Assembly (NCBI GenBank): GCA_050185515.1
Contig: JBFWZG010000052.1
Coordinates: forward strand, 1 to 20,482
Reading direction: 5' to 3'
Length of the DNA: 20,482 nt
From: JAQSWP01 sp050185515
Lineage (GTDB): Bacteria > Pseudomonadota > Alphaproteobacteria > Reyranellales > JAQSWP01
Part shown: positions 7,733 to 15,567 of the stretch, piece after piece
Layout of the letters: every line of letters begins with the position of its first letter
Numbering within the stretch: the stretch's first letter is position 1
Position numbers and translations under genes: made by a program
Notes under the pieces: generated by a model
The model's input: only the letters and a program-made list of their open reading frames with translations
The model's database searches: none
Told to the model about the DNA's origin: nothing

Positions 7733-10339
7733 CTATTTCTGCGCCGCGAAGGTGCCCGACGCGGAGTAGTTGGCGCCGTTGATGGCGAAGCTGCCGCCCT
7801 GGCCCGCCACCGGGCTGGTCGGCGAGGCGTAGAACGTGCCGTCGACGTTGCCCGAGCGGCCGATGCCGGTGCCGCCGATGCCGCTGATGGTGCCCGAGAA
7901 ATCGCGGCCGTTGCCGGGCGCGCCGGTGAAGCCCGAGTAGTTGCCGCCGTCGAAATTGTCGATGTTGACCGCGCCGGCGCGGGTGCCGAAGTTCCACACT
8001 TGGCGGAACTCGCCGACCGCGACGTAGGACGCGCCGTTGTTCGACACGTTGCCGATGGCGTGGCCGGTATAGGTGGCGGTGCCCGACAGCGGAATGTCGA
8101 CCAGGTCGGGCTGCGTGCCGGCGACCCAGGTGCCGATATGGACGCGGTCGTATTCGCCGGCGCGCGGCCCCGTCGTGTGCTGCACCTCGCCCTGCCAGTA
8201 GCCCCAGCTCATGAACTCGCAGGCGCAGTACTGCGCGCCGGGTTGTATCAGGTCGGCGTCGTTGGCCACCGACTGGTGCGTCACCATGGCGAGGTTGGTG
8301 ACAACCGGATCGCCGTTGTAGGTACTGCCGCCGGTCGGCGAGGTGCCGATGGCGAAGCGCTGGTCGTCGACGAACGAGGAGGAGTTGGCGTTGACGCCGG
8401 TGGTCGAACCGAACAGCAGCTTGTACTCGGCGTAGGGATTGTTCAGCTCGGTGAACTCCATGCTGGCAGAGGCGCGGTTGTTGGCCGCCGAGGTCGTCAC
8501 CGTCACGTCCGAGGCGTCGGTGTTGCGGAACAGCGTCGTGGTGATGTTGCCCGACCCGTCGCGCTGGTCGAGCTGGCCGGCGGCGAAGCCGGTCATGGTG
8601 CGATCGGTGCGGCTGGCGCCCAGCCCGGCGGGGGCCGTGGTCGGCGCGCTCGAGGTCACGTAGTAGTAGGGCGTCTTGTCGAGCGTCGCGTAGTCCTGCG
8701 AGGCGCCCGCCTGCGGCGTGACGCCGGGCGGCGACAGGTCGTCGGCGCGCTTGTCGGGCAGGAACACGAAATACTCGCCGGCCGCGCCGTAGATCGCGTC
8801 GCCGGTCGCGGTCTGCGCCGTCGATATGTTCGAGCTAAAGCGCGTGACGTTGCCGGTGCCGGTCTCGCGCAGCGAGGCCTGGCCGCTGCCCGAGGAGAAC
8901 AGCGCGTTGGCGTTGCCCTCGTCGGCGCCGAACTGGCCGATGTTGATCGACAGGAACGACGACTGGGTGCTGCCGTTGCCTTCGAAGTTCAGCGACGCCT
9001 GGAACCAGGTGGCGCGCTGGTCGGAGCCGGCCATCTGCGTGTTGGTCAGGATCGGCGAATGGGCGATGAACATCTGCCCCTGCGGCGCGTTGGCCGCCAC
9101 CGGCAGCAGCGACACGCTCTCCGGCAGGAACGGCAGGGCGGTGTCGAGATCGAGCATCTCGCGGGCGCTGACGCCGGTGGTCTGGAAGCCCGTGGCCAGC
9201 GTGCGGTCGCCGGCGAACAGGTTGACCTTGTTCCCCGTAGTAACGTCGGTCAGGTAGTAGATGTAGAAATCCTCGTTGGGCGAGACGTAGCCCATGCCCG
9301 TCACCGGGCCGAGATCGGACGTCGAGTTGGTCTGGTCGACGACGAAGCCGGTGTTGGGTCCGCCGAGCGTGCCGGGCGTCCAGGGCAGGTTGAAGTTGAT
9401 GCCGTTTGCGGTGTTGGCGACCAGGCGGCCGCCATAGGTGCCGGCATCGGCCAGGCCGGTATTGTTGTTGGGATCGCGCGCCGCGTCGCCGGTCGTGGGG
9501 TTGTAAGACAGGAAGGCCGTCTCCGCGACGTAGCGGCCGTCGGCGCTGACCGGGCGCAGCGTGACGTCGAGCGCCGGCGGCACGAATTGCGGCGTCGAGG
9601 CGCCTTCGCCGCTGCCGCCGCCCGACTGGGCCGAATTGACCGAGTTGAGGCCGCTCTGGTTGACCTTGGCATCGACGCCGGAGGTGCCCTGGACGTTGCT
9701 GCCCGACGGCGCCTCGAGCTTGGCCAGCGGGCCGGTCAGCGCGCCGGCCGGCGTCAGCGACGGGCTCGACGGGCCCTGGCCGAAGATCGTCTTGATCGTC
9801 GAGCCCGGCCGCGTCGCCACCTTGGTGCCCTGCGGCGTGGTGACGACCAGCTTGTCGCCGAACATGAAGAAGGCGTCGAGCGAGCCGGGGCTGGAGGCGT
9901 CGATCACCGCGATGCCGCCGCGCAGGCCGAGCGTGGCGGTGCCGACCTTCATCGTCGCCTCGCCCTGCTTGGTGATCTTGCCGCCGACCAGGCGGAACAC
10001 GCCGCGCGTGGCGGAGATCGCCAGATCGCCCGTGCCCTTGCTGGGGTCGTAGACGAAGCGGTCGATCGTCAGCTCGGCGTTGGGCCCGACGGTCAGCGCG
10101 CTGCCGTCGGCGAACAGCAGATGGGCGCGGTCGTCAGCGCCGGTGGTGATGCGTTCGTCGGCGAACACGTCGACGCCGACCTTCAGCACGCGCTGCTCCT
10201 GCTGCGGCGGCTTGCCGAGCGGCGCGCCGGTGGTCGTGCTGGTGACGCCGACCCGGGCCTCGGCCAGGGTGGGAGCGGCGATCAGCGCCAGCGCCACGGC
10301 GGCCAGCGACGCGCCCTGCATCAGTTTCGTTCGCAGCAT
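7733..10339 (-). CDS. Secreted FecR-domain protein with TbpB-like C-terminal barrel
   Basis: The 868-residue product starts after a full AAGGAGG site and has a cleavable signal peptide (about 1-28, no lipobox Cys, so not a lipoprotein). Residues about 52-150 are a FecR domain (VGVDVFADERITTG ... LLFADGSALTVGPNAELTID). A Gly/Ser/Pro linker (about 186-255) leads to a long beta-rich region with no family I recognise. Residues about 710-868 look like the eight-stranded barrel of transferrin-binding protein B: repeated GTATYTGHAIG, FDGGNYSG, FSGTISG and GTFYAS units, ending in GGSF ... YSASGTFAAQK. A CxC pair (705, 707) directly precedes the barrel. FecR domains are best known in sigma-factor signalling for iron uptake, but here there is no sigma factor, no membrane helix and no TonB receptor, so an exported binding or adhesion role is more likely. 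The Slam-like gene 40 bp upstream suggests it is a secretion substrate. The domain reading is from patterns only. Confidence 0.82.
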   Translation of the reverse strand: MLRTKLMQGASLAAVALALIAAPTLAEARVGVTSTTTGAPLGKPPQQEQRVLKVGVDVFADERITTGADDRAHLLFADGSALTVGPNAELTIDRFVYDPSKGTGDLAISATRGVFRLVGGKITKQGEATMKVGTATLGLRGGIAVIDASSPGSLDAFFMFGDKLVVTTPQGTKVATRPGSTIKTIFGQGPSSPSLTPAGALTGPLAKLEAPSGSNVQGTSGVDAKVNQSGLNSVNSAQSGGGSGEGASTPQFVPPALDVTLRPVSADGRYVAETAFLSYNPTTGDAARDPNNNTGLADAGTYGGRLVANTANGINFNLPWTPGTLGGPNTGFVVDQTNSTSDLGPVTGMGYVSPNEDFYIYYLTDVTTGNKVNLFAGDRTLATGFQTTGVSAREMLDLDTALPFLPESVSLLPVAANAPQGQMFIAHSPILTNTQMAGSDQRATWFQASLNFEGNGSTQSSFLSINIGQFGADEGNANALFSSGSGQASLRETGTGNVTRFSSNISTAQTATGDAIYGAAGEYFVFLPDKRADDLSPPGVTPQAGASQDYATLDKTPYYYVTSSAPTTAPAGLGASRTDRTMTGFAAGQLDQRDGSGNITTTLFRNTDASDVTVTTSAANNRASASMEFTELNNPYAEYKLLFGSTTGVNANSSSFVDDQRFAIGTSPTGGSTYNGDPVVTNLAMVTHQSVANDADLIQPGAQYCACEFMSWGYWQGEVQHTTGPRAGEYDRVHIGTWVAGTQPDLVDIPLSGTATYTGHAIGNVSNNGASYVAVGEFRQVWNFGTRAGAVNIDNFDGGNYSGFTGAPGNGRDFSGTISGIGGTGIGRSGNVDGTFYASPTSPVAGQGGSFAINGANYSASGTFAAQK

Positions 10340-10379
10340 GTCAGCCTCCTTGGCTTTGCGCGCGCTTCGTCCTTGCCCG

Positions 10380-11786
10380 TCAGAAGCGCCACGCGATGCC
10401 GGTCATCGTGTACCAGTTGGTGTATTCGTAGTTGGGCAGCGTTGAGGACCGCCTGTTGTAGCCACCTTGCAGGATGGCTGAGAATTCTTCGGTGATGGGA
10501 ACGCTCACGGTCAGCGCCAGCCGCCAGTCGCGATCCTTGCGCTTGATGTCGGGATCCACCGACAAATCGACCTTATCGTACCAGGAACGCAGATGCGCCG
10601 CTGTGAACGCGATCACTATGTTCTGCTGCTCGTCGAACGGCGACACGAAGGGCTGCATGGTCAGCGCCAGGCCGAGCTGCACCTCGCGGTAGCTCTCCCA
10701 TTCGGAGCGCGCCTCGAAGCGGCTCGCGCCGCCGAGCACCGCCACGCCCAGCCAGTCGGCCGCCTTGTGCTCGACGCTGAGGCGCGCGGTGTATTCGTCG
10801 CCGTCGCGCAGCGAGTTGAACGGCCGGATCTCCGTGTCGTGGTAGTTGCGATGGCGCCAGTCGAAGCCGAGGCTGACCAGCGTGTCGTCCCAGCGCTTGT
10901 CGAGCGACAGCGCGGCGCCCGGCGCGAGGTACTCCGTCTCGTCGTCGAGCATGACGTACTCGCCGACGCCGGCGATGCGCAGCGACAGCCCTTCGATCGA
11001 TTCGGGCATCAGCACGAAGCGCGGCCCGGTCGACACCACGGCGACGGTGGCGTTGACCTCGTCGCGCTGGAACTGGCGCGAGACGTAGAGATTGACCTGC
11101 GTGTCGAGATGATCGCCGCTCTGCCAGCCGAAGTCCCAGATATGCGTCGCCTGGGCGGCGACGAAGGCGTTCCAGTCGGAGGCCGCCGTCGAGTTGTCGT
11201 CGAGTTCGGCCTCGAAGCCGCCGACCCGCACGTTGCCGGTGGGCGCCGCATTGGCGTTCGACTGCCAGCGCAATCCGGCCAGCAGCGTGCCGAAGAAACG
11301 CGTCGGCGATTTCTGCTTCTCGATGCGCTCGAGGAACTCCTGCGCCCGCTCGCGCACGTCCGGCGGCATGTTGGGCGTCTCGAGCGCCGTGACGAGATAG
11401 GTGCGCGCCGCCTCGTAGGAGCCGAGCCGGTAGTACAGCACGCCGAGCTCGAGGCGCACGCGCGGCAGGTTGGAATTGATCAGCAGCATGCGTTCGAGTG
11501 CCGCCACCGCGCCTTCGAGATCGCCGACGCGCACGGCCAGCCCGGCGTAGCGGAACGTCTTGTCGAGATTGGCCGGGTCGGCCAGCATCGCGGCAAAGGC
11601 CTCCTCGTAGAGCCGCTGCAGTTCGGCCTGCGAGCGGCCGTCGTTCTCGTCGGTGACGTTGCGGTCGCGCAGGTCCTGGCCGCCGGTCTGCGCCAGCGCG
11701 GCATGCGGCGCCAGTACGCCGAACGCCAGCGACGCGGCGACGCCGAACGCGCAGGCCAATCCGCGGCCGCGTCGAATGCCCCCCAT
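10380..11786 (-). CDS. Slam-like outer-membrane protein: TPR plus beta-barrel (candidate type XI translocator)
   Basis: The 468-residue product has a signal peptide (about 1-32, ending HAALAQ), then helical tetratricopeptide repeats (about 56-155; for example ELGVLYYRLGSYEAARTYL), then about 300 residues of alternating amphipathic strands ending in aromatic Trp-Arg-Phe, the usual C-terminal signature of outer-membrane barrels. The junction PPDVRERAQEFLERIEKQ followed by a first strand ending in N-x-N matches surface lipoprotein assembly modulators (Slam, DUF560), which move TbpB and other cargo across the outer membrane. Its length agrees with Slam proteins (about 450-500). It is the first gene of a two-gene operon with a cargo-like protein. 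The start at 11786 is chosen for the signal peptide; the GGGGCAGGG ribosome site is moderate. An alternative is another TPR-barrel family such as cellulose or exopolysaccharide exporters, but no polysaccharide genes are near. Confidence 0.72.
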   Translation of the reverse strand: MGGIRRGRGLACAFGVAASLAFGVLAPHAALAQTGGQDLRDRNVTDENDGRSQAELQRLYEEAFAAMLADPANLDKTFRYAGLAVRVGDLEGAVAALERMLLINSNLPRVRLELGVLYYRLGSYEAARTYLVTALETPNMPPDVRERAQEFLERIEKQKSPTRFFGTLLAGLRWQSNANAAPTGNVRVGGFEAELDDNSTAASDWNAFVAAQATHIWDFGWQSGDHLDTQVNLYVSRQFQRDEVNATVAVVSTGPRFVLMPESIEGLSLRIAGVGEYVMLDDETEYLAPGAALSLDKRWDDTLVSLGFDWRHRNYHDTEIRPFNSLRDGDEYTARLSVEHKAADWLGVAVLGGASRFEARSEWESYREVQLGLALTMQPFVSPFDEQQNIVIAFTAAHLRSWYDKVDLSVDPDIKRKDRDWRLALTVSVPITEEFSAILQGGYNRRSSTLPNYEYTNWYTMTGIAWRF

Positions 11787-12098
11787 AGACCCTGCCCCTG
11801 TCGTTGCGGTTTTCGCTGTTGCCGGCAACGTTAAGCGCAGGAAGCGGGTGAATCCTAGACGAAAGAGGAAAAGGCACCAAAGAATCTGCGGAAGGATAAG
11901 AAGCAGGTAAAGGCCTAAAAGAAAACTTAAAGTAAAATGGGCCTGTTTTATTATTGCACTTATGATGTAAATAGACGCGATTTGCGGCCGTCCGGTACCG
12001 TAAAACGAAACCGGCCGGCCCCGCGAGGGACCGGCCGGCTTCCGTGTTCGTCGCCCGCCGCGGGCCAAAAGGCCGCGCGGCAGGATCTCGAATGGGGT
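11787..12098. other. AT-rich leader region upstream of the Slam-like operon
   Basis: These 312 bases hold no convincing gene. From about 11850 to 12005 the DNA is much richer in A and T than anything else in the window, with purine runs and TAATAA-like stretches. It must carry the promoter of the operon. I could not choose a single -35/-10 pair with confidence. The right end holds the terminator of the cold shock gene. Confidence 0.55.
12002..12038 (-). terminator. Intrinsic terminator of the cold shock gene
   Basis: An 8-bp CCGGCCGG stem (12011-12018 with 12031-12038), extended by three inner pairs around a GCGA-type loop, is followed on the minus strand by TTTCGTTTTA. It lies about 60 bases after the cspA-family stop codon. 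Confidence 0.75.
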
Positions 12099-12302
12099 TT
12101 AGAGCGCCTTGAGGTTCGCGGCGGCGTCGCGGCCGCGCTGGTTGGCGATCTCGTAGGACACCTTCTGGCCTTCGTTCAGGCCCGAAAGCCCGGCCGCTTC
12201 GACGGCGGAGATATGGACGAAAACGTCCTTGCCGCCCGAATCCGGCTGGATGAAACCGAAGCCCTTCTGGGCGTTGAACCACTTCACAGTACCGTTAGCC
12301 AT
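12099..12302 (-). CDS. CspA-family cold shock protein
   Basis: The 67-residue product is the usual size of a single cold shock domain. RNA-binding motifs RNP1 (KGFGFI, residues 13-18) and RNP2 (VFVHI, 27-31) are intact, and the opening MANGTVKWFN is typical. Such proteins bind single-stranded RNA or DNA and melt RNA structure, in cold or in general growth. The start follows an AAGGAGC site. The same frame stays open far upstream, but that stretch looks like leader RNA, not protein, because the cold shock fold begins right at this methionine. It is a single-gene unit with its own candidate promoter and terminator. Confidence 0.96.
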   Translation of the reverse strand: MANGTVKWFNAQKGFGFIQPDSGGKDVFVHISAVEAAGLSGLNEGQKVSYEIANQRGRDAAANLKAL

Positions 12303-12751
12303 CTTATGGCTCCTTCGTAGTAGTGGGCCGCGCCGCCCCCGGCCGGTATTGGCAAGTGGGGAACGACGAACGGCCCGACCGCGCGAGACGTTGCGCGGCA
12401 GGACGACAATCTGGTCTTGGGAGGCTTGTAGTACTCGGCGCCGCCGGAACTTCGTGAGGGCGCCGGCGGCATCGCCGGTCGCGGAAGTTCCTGTTTCTTC
12501 AAGCGGTCGCCAACGGCAAGTCAGGCCTTTGACGTCGATCGTAAAACCCATATAGGCGTTTATTCCGCACAGCGCAAGACGGGCCCGGAGGATGCCCCCG
12601 GGCCGCGCCCCCCTTGCCGCCCCAGGGCCCCCCCTAGGCCGCTCTCGACCTGCGCGCGGCCGCAATGGCGTCGCGCCGCCGGCGGGCGTATCCTTGATTT
12701 AGAGTGATTGGTTGCCGACGGGCCGAAGCGTCATCCTGCAGGGAGGCGAGC
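12303..12751. other. Long divergent intergenic region: cold shock leader and cyclase upstream
   Basis: These 449 bases separate the cold shock gene from the divergent cyclase gene. On the minus strand they contain a candidate promoter near 12549-12577 and a structured leader of about 240 bases. The most visible structure is an 8-bp stem, 12446-12453 with 12484-12491, which encloses a second stem-loop (CCGGCG/CGCCGG around GCAT). The stretch from 12580 to 12660 is very C-rich and has a 7-bp inverted repeat (12582-12588 with 12598-12604). I see no small gene that I would defend. Confidence 0.55.
12549..12577 (-). promoter_or_regulatory. Candidate sigma-70 promoter of the cold shock gene
   Basis: On the minus strand, TTGCGC (12577-12572) and TATATG (12554-12549) are separated by exactly 17 bases. 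Transcription would begin near 12542, giving a leader of about 240 nt before the ATG, a length typical of cspA-type messages. The match is partial and not proven. Confidence 0.5.
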
Positions 12752-13603
12752 ATGGCTGAGAGCGAAGCCGATCGATTGTGGCGCAGCCTGCTGCTGGGCG
12801 AGGCGGCCTTCCTGCGCAAGGGAAGGCATTTCTTCCGGCTTCTGCCGCACGGCGATTCGAACCGCTGCAAGCTCTGCCTGGCGCCGTTCGACGGCATCGG
12901 TGCGGTGGTCGCGCGCATGATGGGCAAGCGCCCCGCCAACAAGAGCCCGCGATACTGCAACGATTGCGAAGTGTTCGCCGGCAGTCATCGCGGCGGCGCC
13001 GAAATCGAGCTGACCCTGCTGTTCGCCGACGTGCGCGGTTCGACCGCCATCGCGCAAAGCATGAGCGCGGCCGCATTCGGCGCCCTGATGAACCGCTTCT
13101 ACGCCACCGCCATGCGGGCGCTGGTGGCGTCCGATGCGCTGATCGACAAGCTGGTCGGCGACGAGGTGGTGGCGCTCTACATTCCCGGCTTCTGCGGCGC
13201 CGACCATGCCGACAAGGCGCTCAATGCGGCCTGCCGCATCCTCGGCGCCACCGGCCATGGCGAGGCCGGCGGCGCGGACCGGCCCTGGGTGCCGGTCGGC
13301 ATCGGCATCCATTCCGGCATGGCCTATGTCGGCACGGTCGGCGCCCCCGACGGCTTTACCGACTTCACCGCCCTGGGCGACGTCGTCAATTTCGCCGCTC
13401 GCCTCGCCTCGCAGGCGGAGACCGGCGAGATCCTGATCAGCGATGCGGCGCTGGCGCATTGCGCCGCCGCGCCGGCCGGACTGGCGCGGCGCGAGGTCAT
13501 TCTGAAAGGCTACGACCGGCCGGTCGGCGTCAACGTCGTCGCGGGCGGCATGATTGGCGGCGCCACGGCGATGGATCAGGAAATCGGCATGCCGATGATC
13601 TGA
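12752..13603 (+). CDS. Class III adenylate/guanylate cyclase with N-terminal four-Cys motif
   Basis: The 283-residue soluble protein starts after a GGGAGG site. The C-terminal part (about 84-265) is a class III nucleotidyl cyclase domain. Both metal-binding aspartates are there (Asp93 in FADVRGST and Asp137 in KLVGDEV). So are the base-reading Lys133 and Thr207 (in FTALGD), and the transition-state pair Asn213/Arg217 (in VVNFAARL). All catalytic residues are therefore kept and it should be active, forming a homodimer; Lys with Thr favours ATP over GTP. The N-terminal part (about 30-75) has CxxC pairs at 39/42 and 69/72, a likely zinc-binding or redox-sensing site that may control the enzyme. 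It lies 48 bases before the SbmA-like transporter and has no terminator after it, so the two may be cotranscribed. Confidence 0.9.
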   Translation: MAESEADRLWRSLLLGEAAFLRKGRHFFRLLPHGDSNRCKLCLAPFDGIGAVVARMMGKRPANKSPRYCNDCEVFAGSHRGGAEIELTLLFADVRGSTAIAQSMSAAAFGALMNRFYATAMRALVASDALIDKLVGDEVVALYIPGFCGADHADKALNAACRILGATGHGEAGGADRPWVPVGIGIHSGMAYVGTVGAPDGFTDFTALGDVVNFAARLASQAETGEILISDAALAHCAAAPAGLARREVILKGYDRPVGVNVVAGGMIGGATAMDQEIGMPMI

Positions 13604-13635
13604 GGCAAGGCGGATTGAGCGCGATCAACGCCCCG

Positions 13636-13651
13636 GGCGCTGCGAAGCGCC
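13636..13651 (+). promoter_or_regulatory. GNRA-type hairpin covering the first possible transporter start
   Basis: GGCGCT and AGCGCC form 6-bp arms around a GCGA tetraloop and end one base into the region of the first ATG (13652). In RNA this would hide the start site, and no good ribosome site lies before that ATG. This makes the second in-frame ATG (13691) worth considering as the true start, or the hairpin may regulate translation. Confidence 0.3.
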
Positions 13652-15454
13652 ATGCTGATCGAAGTTTTTCCGGAGAACCCGCGCCGGTCCATGGCCAATC
13701 ACGCCTCTTCCCTCGACGCTCCTTTGAGCTGGCCGCGATTTCTGGCGCGCTTCTGGCATCTGGCCGGGCCGTACTGGCGCTCGCCGCGCAAGAGCCGCGC
13801 CCGGCTGCTGACCCTGCTGGTGGTGGCGCTGACCTTCGCCCAGGTGGCGCTGGCGATCGTGCTGAACTTCTGGAACGAGCAGTTCTTCAACGCGCTGGAG
13901 CAGAAGCGGCTCGACCGCTTCCTGCTGCTGGTCGGCGTTTTCGCGCTCATCGTCGCCGCCAACGTCGCGGTGATGAGCCTGCATCTGCATTTCAAGCGCC
14001 GCCTGCAGGTCGACTGGCGCGACTGGCTGACGGCGGCGACGCTCGACCGCTGGATGGCCGAGCCCTACCAGCTGGGCCAGATGCCCGGCGCGCACGACAA
14101 TCCCGACGCCCGCATCGCCGAGGACGCCCGCATCGCCACCGAGTACGCCGTCGATCTGGTGCATTCGGCGCTCTACGCCAACCTGCTGCTGATCAGCTTC
14201 GTCATCGTGCTGTGGCGCCTTTCCGGCACGGTGACGGTCGAGCTCGGCGGCTGGGCGCTCGCCATACCCGGCCATCTGGTGCTGATCGGCGTCGTCTATT
14301 CCGTTCTCGGCACCTGGTTCGCGCTGTGGCTGGGACGGCCGCTGATGGCGGCGGCGGATCGCCGGCAATCGGCCGAGGCCGGATTCCGCTTCGGGCTGGT
14401 GCATGCGCTGGAGAACGCCGTCGCCATCGCGCTGGTCAAGGGCGAGCGCGACGAACGCCGCCGCTTCGCCGATCTTTTCCTCGCCGCCATTGCGGCCTGG
14501 AACCGGCAGACCGCGGCTCTGCGCAATCTCTATCTCTACACGATGTCGTGGCCGATGTTTTCGCAGATCTTCCCGATCCTGATCGCAGCCCCGCGCTACA
14601 TCGCCGGCTCGATCACGCTCGGCACGCTGATGCAGTCGGCGCAGGCCTTCCAGCAGATGACGGCCGCGCTCAGCTGGCCGATCGACAATCTCGCCAAGGC
14701 GGCCGACTGGCGCGCCTCGGTCGAGCGCGTGCACGGTTTGCGCGCCGATCTGCACCGGCTCGAGCGCGGCGTCGACGCGCCCGACGCGCACCGCATCGCC
14801 ATCGCCACCTCCGAGCGGCCGGTGCTGGCGCTGCGCGGCCTGGCGATCGAGAACCCCGACGGCAGCCTGGCCATCGACCGCTTCAGCCTCGAGATCGGCA
14901 GCGGCGAGCGGGTGCTGATTTCGGGCGAGACCGGCGCCACCACCAAGCTGTTCCGCGCCGTGGCCGGCATCTGGCCCTGGGGCAAGGGCCGCATCGAGCT
15001 GCCGCAGGGCGCGGCAATCTACTACATGCCCGAGCGGCCCTATTTGCCGGTCGGCACCCTGGCCGACGCCGTGCGCTATCACGGCGCGCCCGATCGCGAC
15101 GCCGCCGCCATCGCCCAGGCGCTGCGCCAGGTCGGGCTGGGACGGCTGGCGCCGCGGCTCGACGAGGCGGCGGTGTGGGAGCACGAGCTCGGCGTTTCCG
15201 ATCAGCAGCGCCTGGGATTCGCCCGGTTGCTGCTGCATCGTCCGGACTGGATCTTCATGCAGGAGCCGACCGACGCGCTCGATGCCGAGGGCGAGCGCGA
15301 GCTGATGACCTTGCTGCAGGAGCAGTTCCCGCGCGCCACCATCATCACCATCAGCCAGCGCCTGGTGATGCGCCGCTATCACGGCCGCCACCTCTCCCTG
15401 CAGCGCCACGACGGCTGCGCCATCGTCAAGGAGACGGTGCTGAGCGAGGGCTGA
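13652..15454 (+). CDS. SbmA/BacA-like ABC transporter with degenerate ATPase domain
   Basis: The 600-residue chain is a permease fused to a nucleotide-binding domain. The first 350 residues contain about six membrane helices (clear ones near 52-72, 89-109, 170-190, 203-225, 300-320) and the family landmarks WRDWLT (122-127), NPDARI (150-155) and SAEAGFRF (240-247). The ATPase domain (about 385-590) keeps the overall fold but not the motifs. Walker A reads GETGATTK (425-432), without the GK(S/T). The Q-loop Gln is Glu461, the signature is LGVSDQQR (513-520) in place of LSxGEQQR, the Walker B Asp is Gln537, and the switch His is Gln569. Only the general-base Glu538 stays. Family members take up peptides and other molecules or act on very-long-chain fatty acids. 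Here transport is probably not driven by ATP in the normal way. The second ATG (13691) may be the real start. It follows the cyclase gene. Confidence 0.9.
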   Translation: MLIEVFPENPRRSMANHASSLDAPLSWPRFLARFWHLAGPYWRSPRKSRARLLTLLVVALTFAQVALAIVLNFWNEQFFNALEQKRLDRFLLLVGVFALIVAANVAVMSLHLHFKRRLQVDWRDWLTAATLDRWMAEPYQLGQMPGAHDNPDARIAEDARIATEYAVDLVHSALYANLLLISFVIVLWRLSGTVTVELGGWALAIPGHLVLIGVVYSVLGTWFALWLGRPLMAAADRRQSAEAGFRFGLVHALENAVAIALVKGERDERRRFADLFLAAIAAWNRQTAALRNLYLYTMSWPMFSQIFPILIAAPRYIAGSITLGTLMQSAQAFQQMTAALSWPIDNLAKAADWRASVERVHGLRADLHRLERGVDAPDAHRIAIATSERPVLALRGLAIENPDGSLAIDRFSLEIGSGERVLISGETGATTKLFRAVAGIWPWGKGRIELPQGAAIYYMPERPYLPVGTLADAVRYHGAPDRDAAAIAQALRQVGLGRLAPRLDEAAVWEHELGVSDQQRLGFARLLLHRPDWIFMQEPTDALDAEGERELMTLLQEQFPRATIITISQRLVMRRYHGRHLSLQRHDGCAIVKETVLSEG

Positions 15455-15567
15455 CCAGGGTCGGGACCGGCAACCGGCTCCGACGTCAACGTCAGCTCCT
15501 GTCAGGATCTGCCATTCGCCGAAATCCGCCTATGTCCGAGATGCGGAGGTTGCTGTCGTTGGTCGGC

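Noticed and set aside
7688..10495. 935-codon open frame on the plus strand
   Set aside because: Antisense to the FecR-domain gene. It is Arg/Ala/Gly-rich with no domain, a product of high GC and codon structure.
12303..12665. N-terminal extension of the cold shock protein
   Set aside because: The family starts at the internal methionine with a good ribosome site. The upstream part looks like leader RNA.
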